NCBI GenBank assembly: GCA_947359465.1
Contig: OX375872.1
Span: forward strand, 80,335,641-80,399,640
Reading direction: 5' to 3'
Length of the DNA stretch: 64,000 nucleotides
Source of the DNA: Metellina segmentata
Taxonomy: Eukaryota > Arthropoda > Arachnida > Araneae > Tetragnathidae
Positions within the stretch are counted from its first letter, which is position 1; each line of letters begins with the position of its first letter. Both the position numbers and the translations under genes were made by a program. The notes under the pieces are model-generated. The model did not search any database and was not told the origin of the DNA. It saw nothing but the letters and a program-made list of their open reading frames with translations. Below are positions 1-11,063 of the stretch, one piece after another.

Positions 1-1149
1 TTTCCAGATTTATGGTGAAATATGATCAATTTATGGAAATCAATGCTGTTTTTGTGTTCTTTTGTATACAAAGAATTAAAAAATATGTGCACAGTTATCT
101 AATAAAAGTATTCGCCTTGCACTATAAATCTCAAGCAAATTCAATATACAAATTTTTTTCTCCATTTATCGCTGTTTGAATTTCATTTGAAGATGATTTA
201 ATGAAATAATTGAGTTTCACCTAAATAAACTTCAGTAGTTTTTATTAAAAAATACTTTTCCTCTCAATCACAATATTATTTGAAACAATTTTACAATTTC
301 TTGATTATTTCAAGCAAACACATACAATAGCGAATGGGAATAAAATTATTATGAATTAATGACATCTTTCCCAATTTCTAGTTTTGAATTTTCAAATGAA
401 AACAAAAACTGGCAACATTAATGTGTGAATGTTTAATTGTATTTCTGTGCAATTTATGTGAGAATAATCATTCTCCCAGCTTTTCAGTAATTGGGGAATG
501 ATAGTTTGAGGTAATGTAGAATAATTTGAACACTTAAATAGAAAACAATTTGTGATTCCAGCCACTTTCTGGACATAGTTAAATAAATCTTAAAGAAAGG
601 AACTGGTTGCTGAATCTCAATTTCTTTATTTTTTAAGTTGCATAATTAATTCAGTATGTATTTTCACTTTCTGTTCTGCTATTGTACACTTACAATGTTA
701 TTAGATAAGCATTCCATGTTTTTTCCATTCTAACAATTGATTTTAAAAATGTTTTGAATTAATGTGCTTGGTTTTTAGACTACTATTGTGCCCATCAATA
801 TAAGGACATATTTTGTATTTGAGTATTATTATAAATATTAGAATCTCATACTTTCATGTACTAATGTAATAGTAAAAATAATGCTATAACATTGACTGTA
901 AGAGATCTTGATATAAAAGCAGCCATTGCAATTAACTTCCCAATAGAATTTACATTTGGTTGTTAGGACTAGAGTACTACTAAACTTTACTTTTACAATT
1001 TTAAGTATTTGTACTTGAAATCATAATTTTTCTTAGCCTTTTCAAGCATTTTGATGTATACTCACAATTATCTATTATATGTGCTACAGTGTATTTTATT
1101 ATGTCTAGGATAGCAAGCATTTGCATTACTGAACAAACATTTAGTATAA
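1..1149. other. AT-rich non-coding DNA, probably intron
   Basis: No open reading frame, RNA gene or repeat structure that I recognise. The next coding exon at 2690 begins inside an ongoing reading frame, so this stretch is most simply the 3' part of the preceding intron. The first exon of the gene must lie before the window or be too short for me to recognise. Confidence 0.5.
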
Positions 1150-1858
1150 TCTCTAATATTATAAAAGGAAGTGTTTGTCTGTTTCGTGCATGCAAAGTCC
1201 TGACGAATCTATGGCACTTTACAGTAATGGGATTTGGCACACAGGTAGTCCGAATTTTTTGCAATTTTAGGGTCATGACGAATTTAAAATTCAATCTAGA
1301 GCATTTTAAAATGAATTTAATGAAATTTAATCATTATTGAATGCAACAACATAGAAGATGACAGATTCTAAATTTATTTTTTCATTTCCGTTTTGATTTT
1401 GCGCGGAATGATTTTTCAGCCAGACGATAAAAAACAAATAATCTTTAACTGGAGTTACTTAGTTTTTTTTTCTATCTCATAGACCGTTAAAGATGAGAGT
1501 AAAAATTTCAACGGATTTGAAATCTGCGGAAAATTTCACTTTAGATCGATACCTAAAAATGTGATGTTTTTTAAATAAATAATTTTTAAATTGAATATAT
1601 ATCTTTTATATTTTTGCAAGAGATTGTGACATCACGTGAACTTTCGCTTTCCAAAAATAAACCGATTGCATTTCCTGCCCTATTCCATTTCAGCAAAAGA
1701 GAGCAAAAAAAATATAAAACATTTTGACTGGGATTGTTAAGTTCTTTTTCGTAAAATCGGAATCGTTAAAGATAGGTAAATCTGCTGAAAATTTTACACT
1801 AGATTAATGCCTTAACCATGGGCATGTGAAACGTCGGGCTTAGCCACGCAGTAGCTAG
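1150..1858 (+). mobile_element. Non-autonomous Helitron-like element
   Basis: The element begins with TCTCTAATATTATAAAAG after a host A and ends with CTAG followed by a host T, the A|T insertion site and TC...CTRR termini known for Helitrons. Just before the 3' end is a GC-richer stretch with a short GGGC..GCC stem. The first 100 bases resemble the start of the copy at 5644 (ATTATAAAAG, then a phrase containing GGCACACAGGTA). It has no helicase or Rep coding region, and the small ORFs inside it look like chance. The termini are clear; the 3' hairpin is weak. Confidence 0.55.
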
Positions 1859-2689
1859 TGTTATATAAGTCTTAAACCTAACCACCAAGTAAAACAGTAA
1901 CAACATTAGCAAAATTATTACTCAGTTTAGATGAATTCATATTTTGTATTTGATACCTTCTCACCATGATATCAATGATGAAGACTTCTATACTTTTCTA
2001 CGCTTTTTAATTTATTTTCTTATGTGTGACATCTGATCAAAAAGTATCTGACCTTATTTTTTATCTGTAAACCATTTGTCTGACAAAACTATGACTTGAG
2101 AAAGTACTATCTTGTATCTTACCACATGTGTGTAATGTTTTACTAGACCATGCAATCATTTAGTCACAGCTTTGAAGTTGATATAATTGTGTGTGTACTC
2201 TATATCTAAGGTGACTGAATGTGTGAAAATAAAGATTCTGAAGTAAATTTTGCAGAAAGTTTGGTGATTTAGAGATAATAAAAAAAAAAAAAGAGGTTTT
2301 TTGTAATGGAGACATGGATTTCTACAAAATTTTTTAACTAGGGTGTTTCATTTTAATGATGGCTTATATACAGCAGTTAAGATTAACAATGTTCTTGTAG
2401 GTCTAGTAAAATGGGATGTTATTAAATAGGTTGAGTTGATTTATTTTTCAGACCAAAAAATTGATACTCTGATCAGGCCTCTTACGTTTTGATTAATATT
2501 ATAGTCTCGTTTGTATTATAAGACTACTGTTTTATTACATCTGTTGCTGTCTGATATCTTTGATTTCTAATTGCATGTATATTTCAAAACGAATTTGTTT
2601 TTCATTCAAGCCATGAATATCTAAAAATAGTGTTATAATTTTTATGCTTGTCATAGGCAGTGGTAAACTTCTGATGTTTTCTCTTTCAG
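1859..2689 (+). other. Intron 3' end with acceptor site
   Basis: This AT-rich stretch has no recognisable genes. It ends in a pyrimidine tract and AG at 2688-2689, directly before the coding exon at 2690. A poly-A run near 2280 is the only simple repeat of note. Confidence 0.5.
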
Positions 2690-2762
2690 TTGGCAGATTC
2701 ATATCCAATGCGCAAAGCAGCTCGTTTTGTGGCTGGGCTTTTTATTAGAACTAAGAACTATC
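2690..2762 (+). CDS. NCBP2AS2-like protein, internal exon
   Basis: This exon of a small conserved protein encodes LADSYPMRKAARFVAGLFIR followed by TKNY and one base of the next codon. It is bounded by an AG acceptor (2688-2689, after a TTTTCTCTTTC tract) and a GT donor (GTAAGC at 2763), and starts in phase 0. The motif resembles the family pattern L-S/A-E/D-S-x-P-I/M-R-R/K-A-A near the N-terminus of NCBP2AS2, a protein of about 100 residues in mammals whose biochemical role is poorly defined. The start codon is missing here: the first exon lies upstream, probably outside the window. Splice phases to the exons at 8003 and 17300 are compatible. The family name is a recognition from memory and should be confirmed by protein search. 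Confidence 0.65.
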
Positions 2763-5070
2763 GTAAGCATTTTTCTGTATCAGTATTTAAGTAAATATGT
2801 GTATTATGCACATTATATGCTGAACCTTATGCTGTCAAATGTTGGTTTTTAATTTTATTATTTCAAATTTGATGATCTTAAAAAATACTCAACACTCTTA
2901 CTTTTCAATTTAAATGTTTTTATAAAGAGATAAACTATGGAGTTTTTCAAAACTTTTTTTATAAACTAAGAGGAAGTAGGAAACACAAAATTGAACTGTG
3001 TTTATGAATGGATGTAATTTTATGAATGGATGAAATGGCTGACATACCTAATGTAGACCACCAGACAAACTGGTGTGAGATTTCATCATGAATAGTAGTC
3101 TGACCAATCACTTGATTAAATATGTGTTGATTTCTTCCTCTTGGAATACCTTGCAGTCATTGTGAACAAGAATCATTAACTTAGGATCAGTTCCTATCAC
3201 AAGAGTCATGTCTATGAAAGGCCAGGAATTTTTTATCGTTTTCAGCGCTATCAATGAAACAACATTGTCTGTTGGTCTTTGCTGTAGGTACTTGCAATTT
3301 TAAGCACTTACTGCGAAACTAAGCATACAACTTATGAAACTAAAATTAGATCTAATAAAAATTTTCAGATACAGTCTCCCTTTCATTTCTGCACCTTAGT
3401 GTGCCCTGTAGCACATCTAGGTGATGCTTGCAGATGGGTATTTATTGTTAGTACAGTTCAATTTTGTATTTCCTACCTACACTTAAAATTTGTACTGGAA
3501 GTTTTGAAACACTGTATCCATTACAAACATGACAGCCTAACTTATTATTTGAAAGACTTACTTGAAGTGTTTCAGTAAGTAAATATGATGTAAATAGTTA
3601 ATTTATACTTATTTTCTTCCTTCCAAGCATTTTCATAATATGCTAATTACTTAAAATTAGCATCTTTCAGAACTAAATATTCAAATTTGATCAATAGTTT
3701 TCTGATGTGCTATAGAATTTCATTAAAATTACTTTGTGTACATACCCATTTATTTTGATGTTTGTTGCTACTTAGCCAAAGAACGGCTCTTGCAGCATCA
3801 AACTCAGGAACCTTTAAAATTACTTTAGAAATCTCTAGAATGCTTTCAGTTTACTGCAGGAAATCTCATATATGATTTCCTACAGTTCCACTCTTATGTA
3901 TTTTGTCATTTTTTGTTATCTATAACCGGAAAACATAAATCACTTGTCAATATACTATTTCTTGAAGTTATATTTTTTATATTGCTATGCAGAGATTCTC
4001 TGGTACGTGACAATTCAGACTTGGGTTCTCCCACTTTTGTTAAAAACACTACTCAGTTGATATTTATGAATATGTGGTAGACAAGGCACCATTCTATTTA
4101 TTAAAACAGAAAACAACTTAAATTCATAAAGTTGCATGCAAATGTAAAACATGCATTTATGCTTGGGACACAGAGAAATGTATTATGAATTTTCGACAGA
4201 ATAATGTATTTTTAACTAGGTTTCATTCATCTCTGTAAGTTACAAATAAATCTTATAAATTACATTTACAATAATGAAGTTCAATGAGCTCTAAATCAGA
4301 AACAGTGTAATAGCCATTACAACTCTTATCTTTTTGACAACCAAACATTTAATTTTCTTAAAACACTTATAAGGGAACAGATTATTATTGCAAACTTTTT
4401 GACAAAACTGAAAATATGAAGCCCTGCCTCAAATTACTTCCTGAAGTAGAACTTACTTGGTCTGAGATAGACTAATGTTAGAATAAATTTGTGCATTGTT
4501 TCTAGGGTTCTGAGAAATAAATTTAAATGCATTTTCTTTGCAGTATATTGATTCACATCATACAAGGCTGCAGGTAGATAATATATATGGCTTGTGGAGT
4601 CATTTATGCAATAGCATTATGAATCTATCTGCACCCGATTAAGTTCCAATATATTCAGATTATGGTATTTACTAAATAACCATCTGAAGCTTTTTGTATG
4701 TAAAGAAAGGACTCTTGGCATCCGACACAAAAGTCACAACTGAGCATTAAGAAAAGCAAATTATAAAAGTTTTATCAAAACAAACATTTATGCTTAAAAT
4801 TGTATGATAGAATCAGTAGAACAAACATTCATTGATGATAGTAGTATCGTTTACATGACTAAACTAATCGACCCGAGTAATTCAAGGGTGAAAGGGATTT
4901 TCGAAGATTACCCACGTTGCATTATGGGAAAGGAAATTATGGGATTGAAATCAACCTGCATATTTCCTTTCTTTTTCCCCATGTATGGGAAGCGGAGTAG
5001 AAAAACCGGTTTAACTCTCCTTTTACCCAGGTATTTGGCTCATATAAATGGTACTAGTAACATACTTTAT

Positions 5071-5116
5071 GTGATGATATACCATTTCCAAATGTGATGA
5101 TATACCATTTCCAAAT
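5071..5116. repeat. Two tandem copies of a 23-bp unit
   Basis: GTGATGATATACCATTTCCA plus AAT occurs twice back to back with no mismatch. It is a simple local duplication in an intron, probably recent because the copies are identical. Confidence 0.9.
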
Positions 5117-5643
5117 GTGATTAACTCAACTGATGATAAAGATTACAAAGTAATGGCTATAAAATTCCAGATCAAAATGTGAAAGTGAACTAGACATTTG
5201 TGTGCTCTTTGAAATAATAAAAAAAAAGTCAACCAGATTTTAAGTTATATTAAAAGACTGCCCAGAACTGAAACATAAGAATTGCTCCCCCAATGAAGTC
5301 TGCAACTTTCTATAGCTGTAGAAAATAACGTTATCTCAATTTTCAAAGGGAATCTTTTCTAATGAAATGTTTTCAAGTTTGTCACATTAGTGCGTTTATT
5401 GATAAATTGTAACCATATTGTTATGATTTTTACTTGGATATATGATCTGTACTAGTAAACTACTTCTTTTGCCACCAACATTTATCACAAACAAAAAATT
5501 AAGATATCATTCCCTTGTGCTCCATATGAACAAGCCCAGCTCCTACTGCAACCACCCTTACCCAAAATTTGTGGTGAGAGCAAATGTCTCTTTGTAGACA
5601 GACAGTATGTGCCTACTCTGTGTATGCTATCATGATAAGTTAA

Positions 5644-6166
5644 TCTACTATTATAAAAGCAAGTGTCTGTCCTCCAGACAAATGTATAACACTTACAGTC
5701 ATGAAATTTGGCACACAGGTACATTAAAGGTGATTGAATAGAACTTGAAGCCTGAATTTTAAAATTTAATCTAGAACATTTTTTAATTAATTTATTGGCG
5801 TGTTTTTACTATTTCGTTTCCTAAGAATGGCAACAGTGTAAGAGATCACAGCTTTTAAATTTTCCTTTGATTTCATTGGTTCTCTTACTTTTTTCCTTTT
5901 ATTTCACTGGATGGCCTAATACTTTATTTTGTGTTCATTTTTGGATGTGCTAACTTTTTTTTAATGTGCTATTTGATATGAGTAACAGAATCTATATTTG
6001 TTTCTTGCTTTTTCTGTAGCTCTAAAACTTTTTAAAAGTATAGCGATATTTAATTTTTAACATTTATGCTTTTTTTTTATTGTTTAATTTGTTTTTGTTG
6101 GAATCAGCGAGGTTGCCTTTTAGAAGCATATCTGTGTTATGGGCGTTGCCATGCATGTACTGCTAG
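5644..6166 (+). mobile_element. Non-autonomous Helitron-like element, second copy
   Basis: Starts TCTACTATTATAAAAGC after a host A and ends GCTAG before a host T, giving Helitron-type termini and a 523-bp length. A GGGCGTTGCC segment near 6140-6150 may be the remnant of the terminal hairpin. Its first 80 bases share AATTTGGCACACAGGTA-type wording with the copy at 1150, but the interiors differ. There is no helicase gene, so it would depend on a partner elsewhere. Confidence 0.55.
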
Positions 6167-6383
6167 TATTGTATAAAATGTTTGTATTTTGCCACTGTTC
6201 AAATAACCTTTTTTGTTGAAAACAATGAAAAACTCTTAAAAATTGTATAAGAATGCTCTGGTTCAACATTTCTAAAATTATAAGACTTCAGATTACTATA
6301 AACTAAGAAGGCATTAATTAGTACAGAATAAAGAAATATAATGTATTTTTTGTGCATTTTAATAAGGATTTTAGGATAACCTG

Positions 6384-6711
6384 TGTTTAGTACTTGCTGC
6401 TATCGCGCCATGCTTGGCGCGCCCTCACTCACTGAGGGGTTGCCTTCTTTTGTAACCGGCTTTGCCCGCCAAAACCTCAGAACGAATTTTGCCCTTGATA
6501 TGTGATGTTCTCCCATAGCGGAGCAATGCTATGCTCCTTCTTCGTTTTGAAATAAACAGCAATTTTCACTAAAAGGCATCACTGCATCATTTGTGTTCTC
6601 ACCGCAATCAACTCTTCAATATACAGTCCACTCTCATTTGTTACACCGCAAATTCTGAACTTAGTTTTACCCGCTTTGAAAATCCAGCTATCGAGGAATC
6701 CTAACCCTACA
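6384..6711. mobile_element. Solo LTR with 5-bp target duplication
   Basis: A 328-bp stretch, clearly richer in G+C than the surrounding intron, starts TGTTTAGTAC and ends CCCTACA. It is flanked on both sides by ACCTG (6379-6383 and 6712-6716). The TGT...ACA ends and a 5-bp duplication are the hallmark of an LTR retrotransposon insertion. An AATAAA signal lies in GAAATAAACAG at about 6551. No internal coding region or second LTR is present, so this is a solo LTR left by recombination between two LTRs. The retrotransposon family cannot be told from the LTR alone. Confidence 0.7.
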
Positions 6712-7431
6712 ACCTGCACTATGAAATAGTGCTTGATTGTTTCAACATGTTTCTATTGATCATGTTTTGTGGTGATAATATTGTCTAACATTTATTAGTT
6801 TTGTTTTTCCTTGTCAAAACATATTTAATCATATGGGAGCAGGATTAAAAAGGAATTTTTAATGTACTTGTAAAAATGTTTTTCTCCCTTAATATTTCCA
6901 AAGACGTATTGTCCATTTTTTCTAATTGTTTATTTGAGATAATTTATATTTATACTTATGTCCCTCTTATATATATCTCAGGGCATTAGAAATGTATACC
7001 ATCAGAATAATTTGCTTATAAAACTACTTAGAAAAAACATTTTGAATTCAATACTGCTTTAATTGTGTCGATAAATTTAAATAGTTAATAAAAATGTGCC
7101 ATATGTAACTTGAATTTTATTGCATGTTAACATTTTAAGGGTTAAAATATCCGAGATTGAGATAAATACAATTGTAGAAATAAAAAACCAATTCATAATT
7201 TGCATTCCAACTTTATTTATCAAATGATGTTTGTTTTACTTAGTTTAAATAGTTTTTGTACTGTAGTTAAATGTATGAGAAAAAGAATGGAAAGAAAGAT
7301 TACTAGTCAAACTAGATATTTTTGTTGAACTGTATACTCATAATATTTTACTGCTTTTTGTAGCCTTTCTGTAACAAATATTTAAAGGTAAAAAATATAT
7401 ATATTAGATCCATCCAGTCTACTATAGCAAT

Positions 7432-7530
7432 CCAAATATCCACTATAGCAATAACTGAGCACTCAGGAAAGTGTAAAAACTTTATATAACATTTACTGAA
7501 TACTTGTCCAGAAAGAGTAAAAATTATTAC
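7432..7530. repeat. Direct repeat copy 1 flanking the 8003 exon
   Basis: The segment CACTATAGCAATAACTGAGC followed by CACTCAGGAAAGTG-like sequence recurs at about 8321-8405 with roughly four in five bases conserved by eye, in the same orientation. A further ACTATAGCAAT occurs just before it. I cannot name the repeat; it may be a fragment of a dispersed element. Confidence 0.75.
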
Positions 7531-8002
7531 ACTAGATATAGCTTTAAGAGTATGCACTTTCAAATTAATAAGACCTAGATCAATTAAATGCAAGTAGATA
7601 TGTATGTTCATACATCCTTTTTGTTATAGGTAGGGAAGTAGAGAAGCATGATTATATTTCAGTTAAAAAATTTTTAAATACTGCAGTTCGAAAATATTTA
7701 ACTTTAACTTTTATCTATAAAGTTGAAGTGACTGTCTAGTATTTACTGCTGTGATAAATTAACCTTATTCACCACAGACCTTTTACAAATTTAATAATAT
7801 TTTCATGTGTACTTTAAAAAGTTTTTCTTAATACATTAAATTTAGATAATTGATCTGATTGTGAAAATTGATAGAATATTAATCCAGCCATTGGTGCATA
7901 TGTGCTCTTCTTTTGAGTTTGTAACGTAAATGTAATTCGATTTATGAATAAACCTGTAATCAGTGAAGTTAAATTTTCTATGGTTTGCTTTGTCTTCTAC
8001 AG

Positions 8003-8112
8003 AAGAAAGAGCTTTGGAAAGTTTAAAGAAAACAAAGGATCAGAGTAGTGCTGCTGCAAATCAGCCACAGTCATCTCAAGATTTATCTCGGCTTCTAAAC
8101 GACAAAGTACAG
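8003..8112 (+). CDS. NCBP2AS2-like protein, penultimate exon
   Basis: Continues the frame from 2762: the split codon gives Q, then ERALESLKKTKDQSS, a short A/N/Q/P/S-rich linker, then QDLSRLLNDKVQ. The acceptor is TTCTACAG at 7995-8002 and the donor is GGTACTG with GT at 8113. It contributes 110 bases and ends in phase 0. The sequence is helix-prone and charged at both ends with a low-complexity middle, consistent with a small coiled or helical protein. The phase match to the exons before and after is the best evidence that this is real coding sequence; it is too short and too spliced to show up as a long ORF. Confidence 0.65.
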
Positions 8113-8320
8113 GTACTGTTTATTATTTCTTATTGGGCTTAAAATACTAGTATTTGATGTTAATGTTGGGGAAATCAATAGCTCAGTGTTTAAGCAAAAG
8201 TATTTATTTTCTTTATTACATCTGGCATGCAAAGCATAAATAGCCTGGTACACCAAGTAGATATAGTTTTTAATATTGCTTACAGTCATATCTGTGTTTA
8301 GCTGGAATTCTGTCAAATAT

Positions 8321-8405
8321 ATACTATAGCAATAACTGACCACTCAGGAAGGTGTAAAAATTTTATATCATATTTATTTGTCCTGAATACTTGCCCAGAA
8401 ACAGC
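8321..8405. repeat. Direct repeat copy 2 flanking the 8003 exon
   Basis: Matches 7432-7530 in the same orientation (ACTATAGCAATAACTGACC, then CACTCAGGAAGGTGTAAAAA, later GAATACTTGCCCAGAAA). The two copies bracket the 110-bp exon at distances of about 480 and 210 bases. Confidence 0.75.
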
Positions 8406-9798
8406 AGTTTCACAGAAGCACTTAATATCATTATTTCGTAAAATTTTGTAACTTTTCTTAAATAAATAATAAAAAGTGAATGATAATAGAGACAGAGAGA
8501 CTTAATTATGAGCAATTCAAAATCCATTTTCTTAACAAAACACGTTTTCATTTGTTTTGAGTGTTGTGTGGAACTTGAACTTTTTATACTTAACTGGTTA
8601 ATTATAAAAAGAATAAAAATTACTTTCCTTTTCCATGAGATACTACTTTGCATATTATGTACCACCAATACTTAAACTTTCCAAATTTGAAATCAAGGAG
8701 AAATGGTCTTCTATTCCTAAATATTATTCATTCCTTCTTAATTAAATTGTGTATTGTATATGCAGAAATGCATTATACTATTTGGACGAAGTTTTACAAA
8801 ACTAATGAAGAAATTATGAGTAACAGTAAATTTAAATAACAATAGATATGCTATACAATATAAGTTTTGTCATGGCACGAAACAGTACCTTGTGTACCTG
8901 GTTGAAAACATTGCTTTAGGTGAATTGTAGGGCTCTTTTTGTAATGTAAAGAATCTCATAGCTATATATTTTAACACTAATATAGTAGGCCTTTCTCATC
9001 AAAAATAGATGAAAGACTGCTAAGTCCATTCAATAATTTTCGAATTAAGGTCCTGTCTCTCTGAGTAACAAGTTACTTTCTTGACTAACCCTTCATTATT
9101 TCTAATGTGATCCTAACATACTTTATCTCCTTAAAACACAGCATATAATTTGTCCTATATGATGGAAGATCATTTTGTCAGTGCATATAAAACCCTGTTA
9201 TATGTTTTAAATGACTGTTTTCTTTGCAGAGTTCTAATTAAATAATTGCTAATTCAAATAGACAAAAATCTAAAGAGAATAATCGTTTTATAACAATTCT
9301 TTTCAGATAGAAACATGGTCTTAAATAAAGATGATAATGTAACAAAAAACAATCAATTGAACAGGATTCACTTTGAATTTACTTATTTTTATGTAATCCC
9401 AAACATTATATGCCAGTTGGTTTGCTGAGTAATTATCATTTTGGAACTTAATGTTAACACACGTGGTTAGAATTCCTGTTTTGGTATAGTCCCTGTAGTG
9501 GATTAGAATTCTTAATTAGTAGAGGTGCAAATCATTATGAAATTTCATTTTTTATTACAATATTATGGGGAACAGTGTAATTATTACTAGAAATAATACT
9601 TGATTGTGAAACAGGGCAGAGACCTAGATAAAAAAACCGATCTCCAAGTAGGTCCCTTATATAATAATCCAAAAATTAAACCCTTATTTTATTTGAAATA
9701 TAATATAGCATTATTTTCTGCCCATCATTTGCCAACTTTTTGCTACATGAAGGCAAATAAGACCATGACCTGTGGTCTGTTTGTATGAAAAGTATGTA

Positions 9799-11063
9799 TT
9801 GGGTCATACGGAAAGTTCTGCATATTTTTTATGATAAATACCAACGGAGCAATACAAAAACATAAAATATTGTTGAATCACATAAGCACCATTTTGTTCT
9901 GTGACTTTTTGCCATCTTTCCGGCAGCTGGAAAACTCTTTAAAAAAAATCATTCTGTTTATTTATAAAGAAGTTATTGAGGTGCAGTTTGACAGTCTCCA
10001 AAGAATTGAACTCCAGGCTGTTCAGAGAATTTTGAATTCACCTGAAGAGGTGAAAATCTGAGGGGCGAGGTCTGGTGAATATGGGAGTAGCACAAAACTT
10101 CTCAGCCATACTCAATAAGTCTTTGTCTGACATTCAGCGAAATGTGGGGCCGTGCATTGTCATGCTGGAAGACAACACCTTGATGATTGGTCAGTTCTGG
10201 CTACTTTGCTTAGATTTCTGCTCTCAATACTGCCATTTGAGAACTGTTTTTTCTGAATTTATTGTCTGATTTTGTGGTAACAATTCATAATGAACAATTC
10301 CTTTGTAGTCCCACCATACACAAATCATTACTTTTAGGGGATGCAGCCCCTTTCTCGATGTTACTTGGGAGGTTCATTTGGCTTACCCCATAATCTTTTT
10401 CTTTTAACATTATTGTAAAGTATTCACTTCTCATCTCCAGTAATGAACCGTTTAAAAAAAGGAGATTCTTCATTTTGTTTCAGCAAAGAATCACATGCCG
10501 AAATTCGAGCAAGCATATTCTGTGGTAAAGTATGGGGGTACCCATACATCGTAGCAGCTTACATACCCAATCTTCTTCATATGATCATGAACTGTACTTC
10601 TGATCATTGAACTGTATTTTGTCTATGTGATAGTTCCTGAACTCTGTAATGTGGATTTTCAGCTATAGGATCTTTTAATAGGTCCTCGTTTAGAGAGGAT
10701 GGTCGTCCATAGCGGGCATCATCTTCGAGGCTGAAATTTATCAAACCACGATCGAACTGTGTCATCAGAAACAGCACTATGCCGTATGCAGCACACATTT
10801 TACGAGCAGTCTGACTAGCGTTTTTTTCTTTCTTAAAATAAAAGAGCATAATATGATGGAAATTAACATTTGGTTCTCCATTCGTATCACTGCAGTGAAA
10901 CAAATATTATTACACAACACAAGCTAGAACTATGCAGTGAAAGCAGAAAAGACCAATTTTACACATCTGCTTCAATCAAGGTTACTCCTCATCAGCAGTA
11001 GCAAAATAATAATATTAAAGCACGCTTCAATTTGAAAACCGCAGAATTTTTCAGATGACCCAA
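9799..11063 (-). mobile_element. Full-length decayed mariner element
   Basis: A 1265-bp unit, the usual mariner size, with imperfect inverted ends: TTGGGTCATACGGAAAGTTC at the left and, read on the opposite strand, TTGGGTCATCTGAAAAATTC at the right. A TA precedes the left end; the right flank is altered. It lies inside the last intron of the host gene in the opposite orientation to that gene. The coding region on the - strand is interrupted (see the pseudogene entry), so it cannot move by itself. Confidence 0.85.
10075..10903 (-). pseudogene. Mariner transposase, broken (DD34D type)
   Basis: Three frames on the - strand read as pieces of one mariner transposase. Near 10903-10604 is the N-terminal helix-turn-helix part, with LFYFKKEKNASQTARKMCA and GRPSSLNEDLLKD-type motifs. 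Near 10473-10285 is the part before the catalytic core, with LEMRSEYFTIMLKEKDYG. At about 10180-10150 is the second catalytic aspartate in VFQHDNARPH. Near 10110-10080 is PYSPDLAP, followed by loss of the expected third residue context. Multiple frameshifts and stops separate the pieces. The transposase would cut and paste the element at TA sites; this copy is dead. Confidence 0.8.

Larger units (their letters stand above)
2763..8002 (+). other. Intron of 5240 bp between coding exons
   Basis: GT donor at 2763-2764 and AG acceptor at 8001-8002. It contains a Helitron-like element (5644-6166), a solo LTR (6384-6711), a 23-bp direct duplication (5071-5116), and a 95-bp segment near 7432 repeated after the next exon. 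The rest, including 2765-5070 and 6720-7430, is AT-rich and shows nothing that I recognise. Confidence 0.6.
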
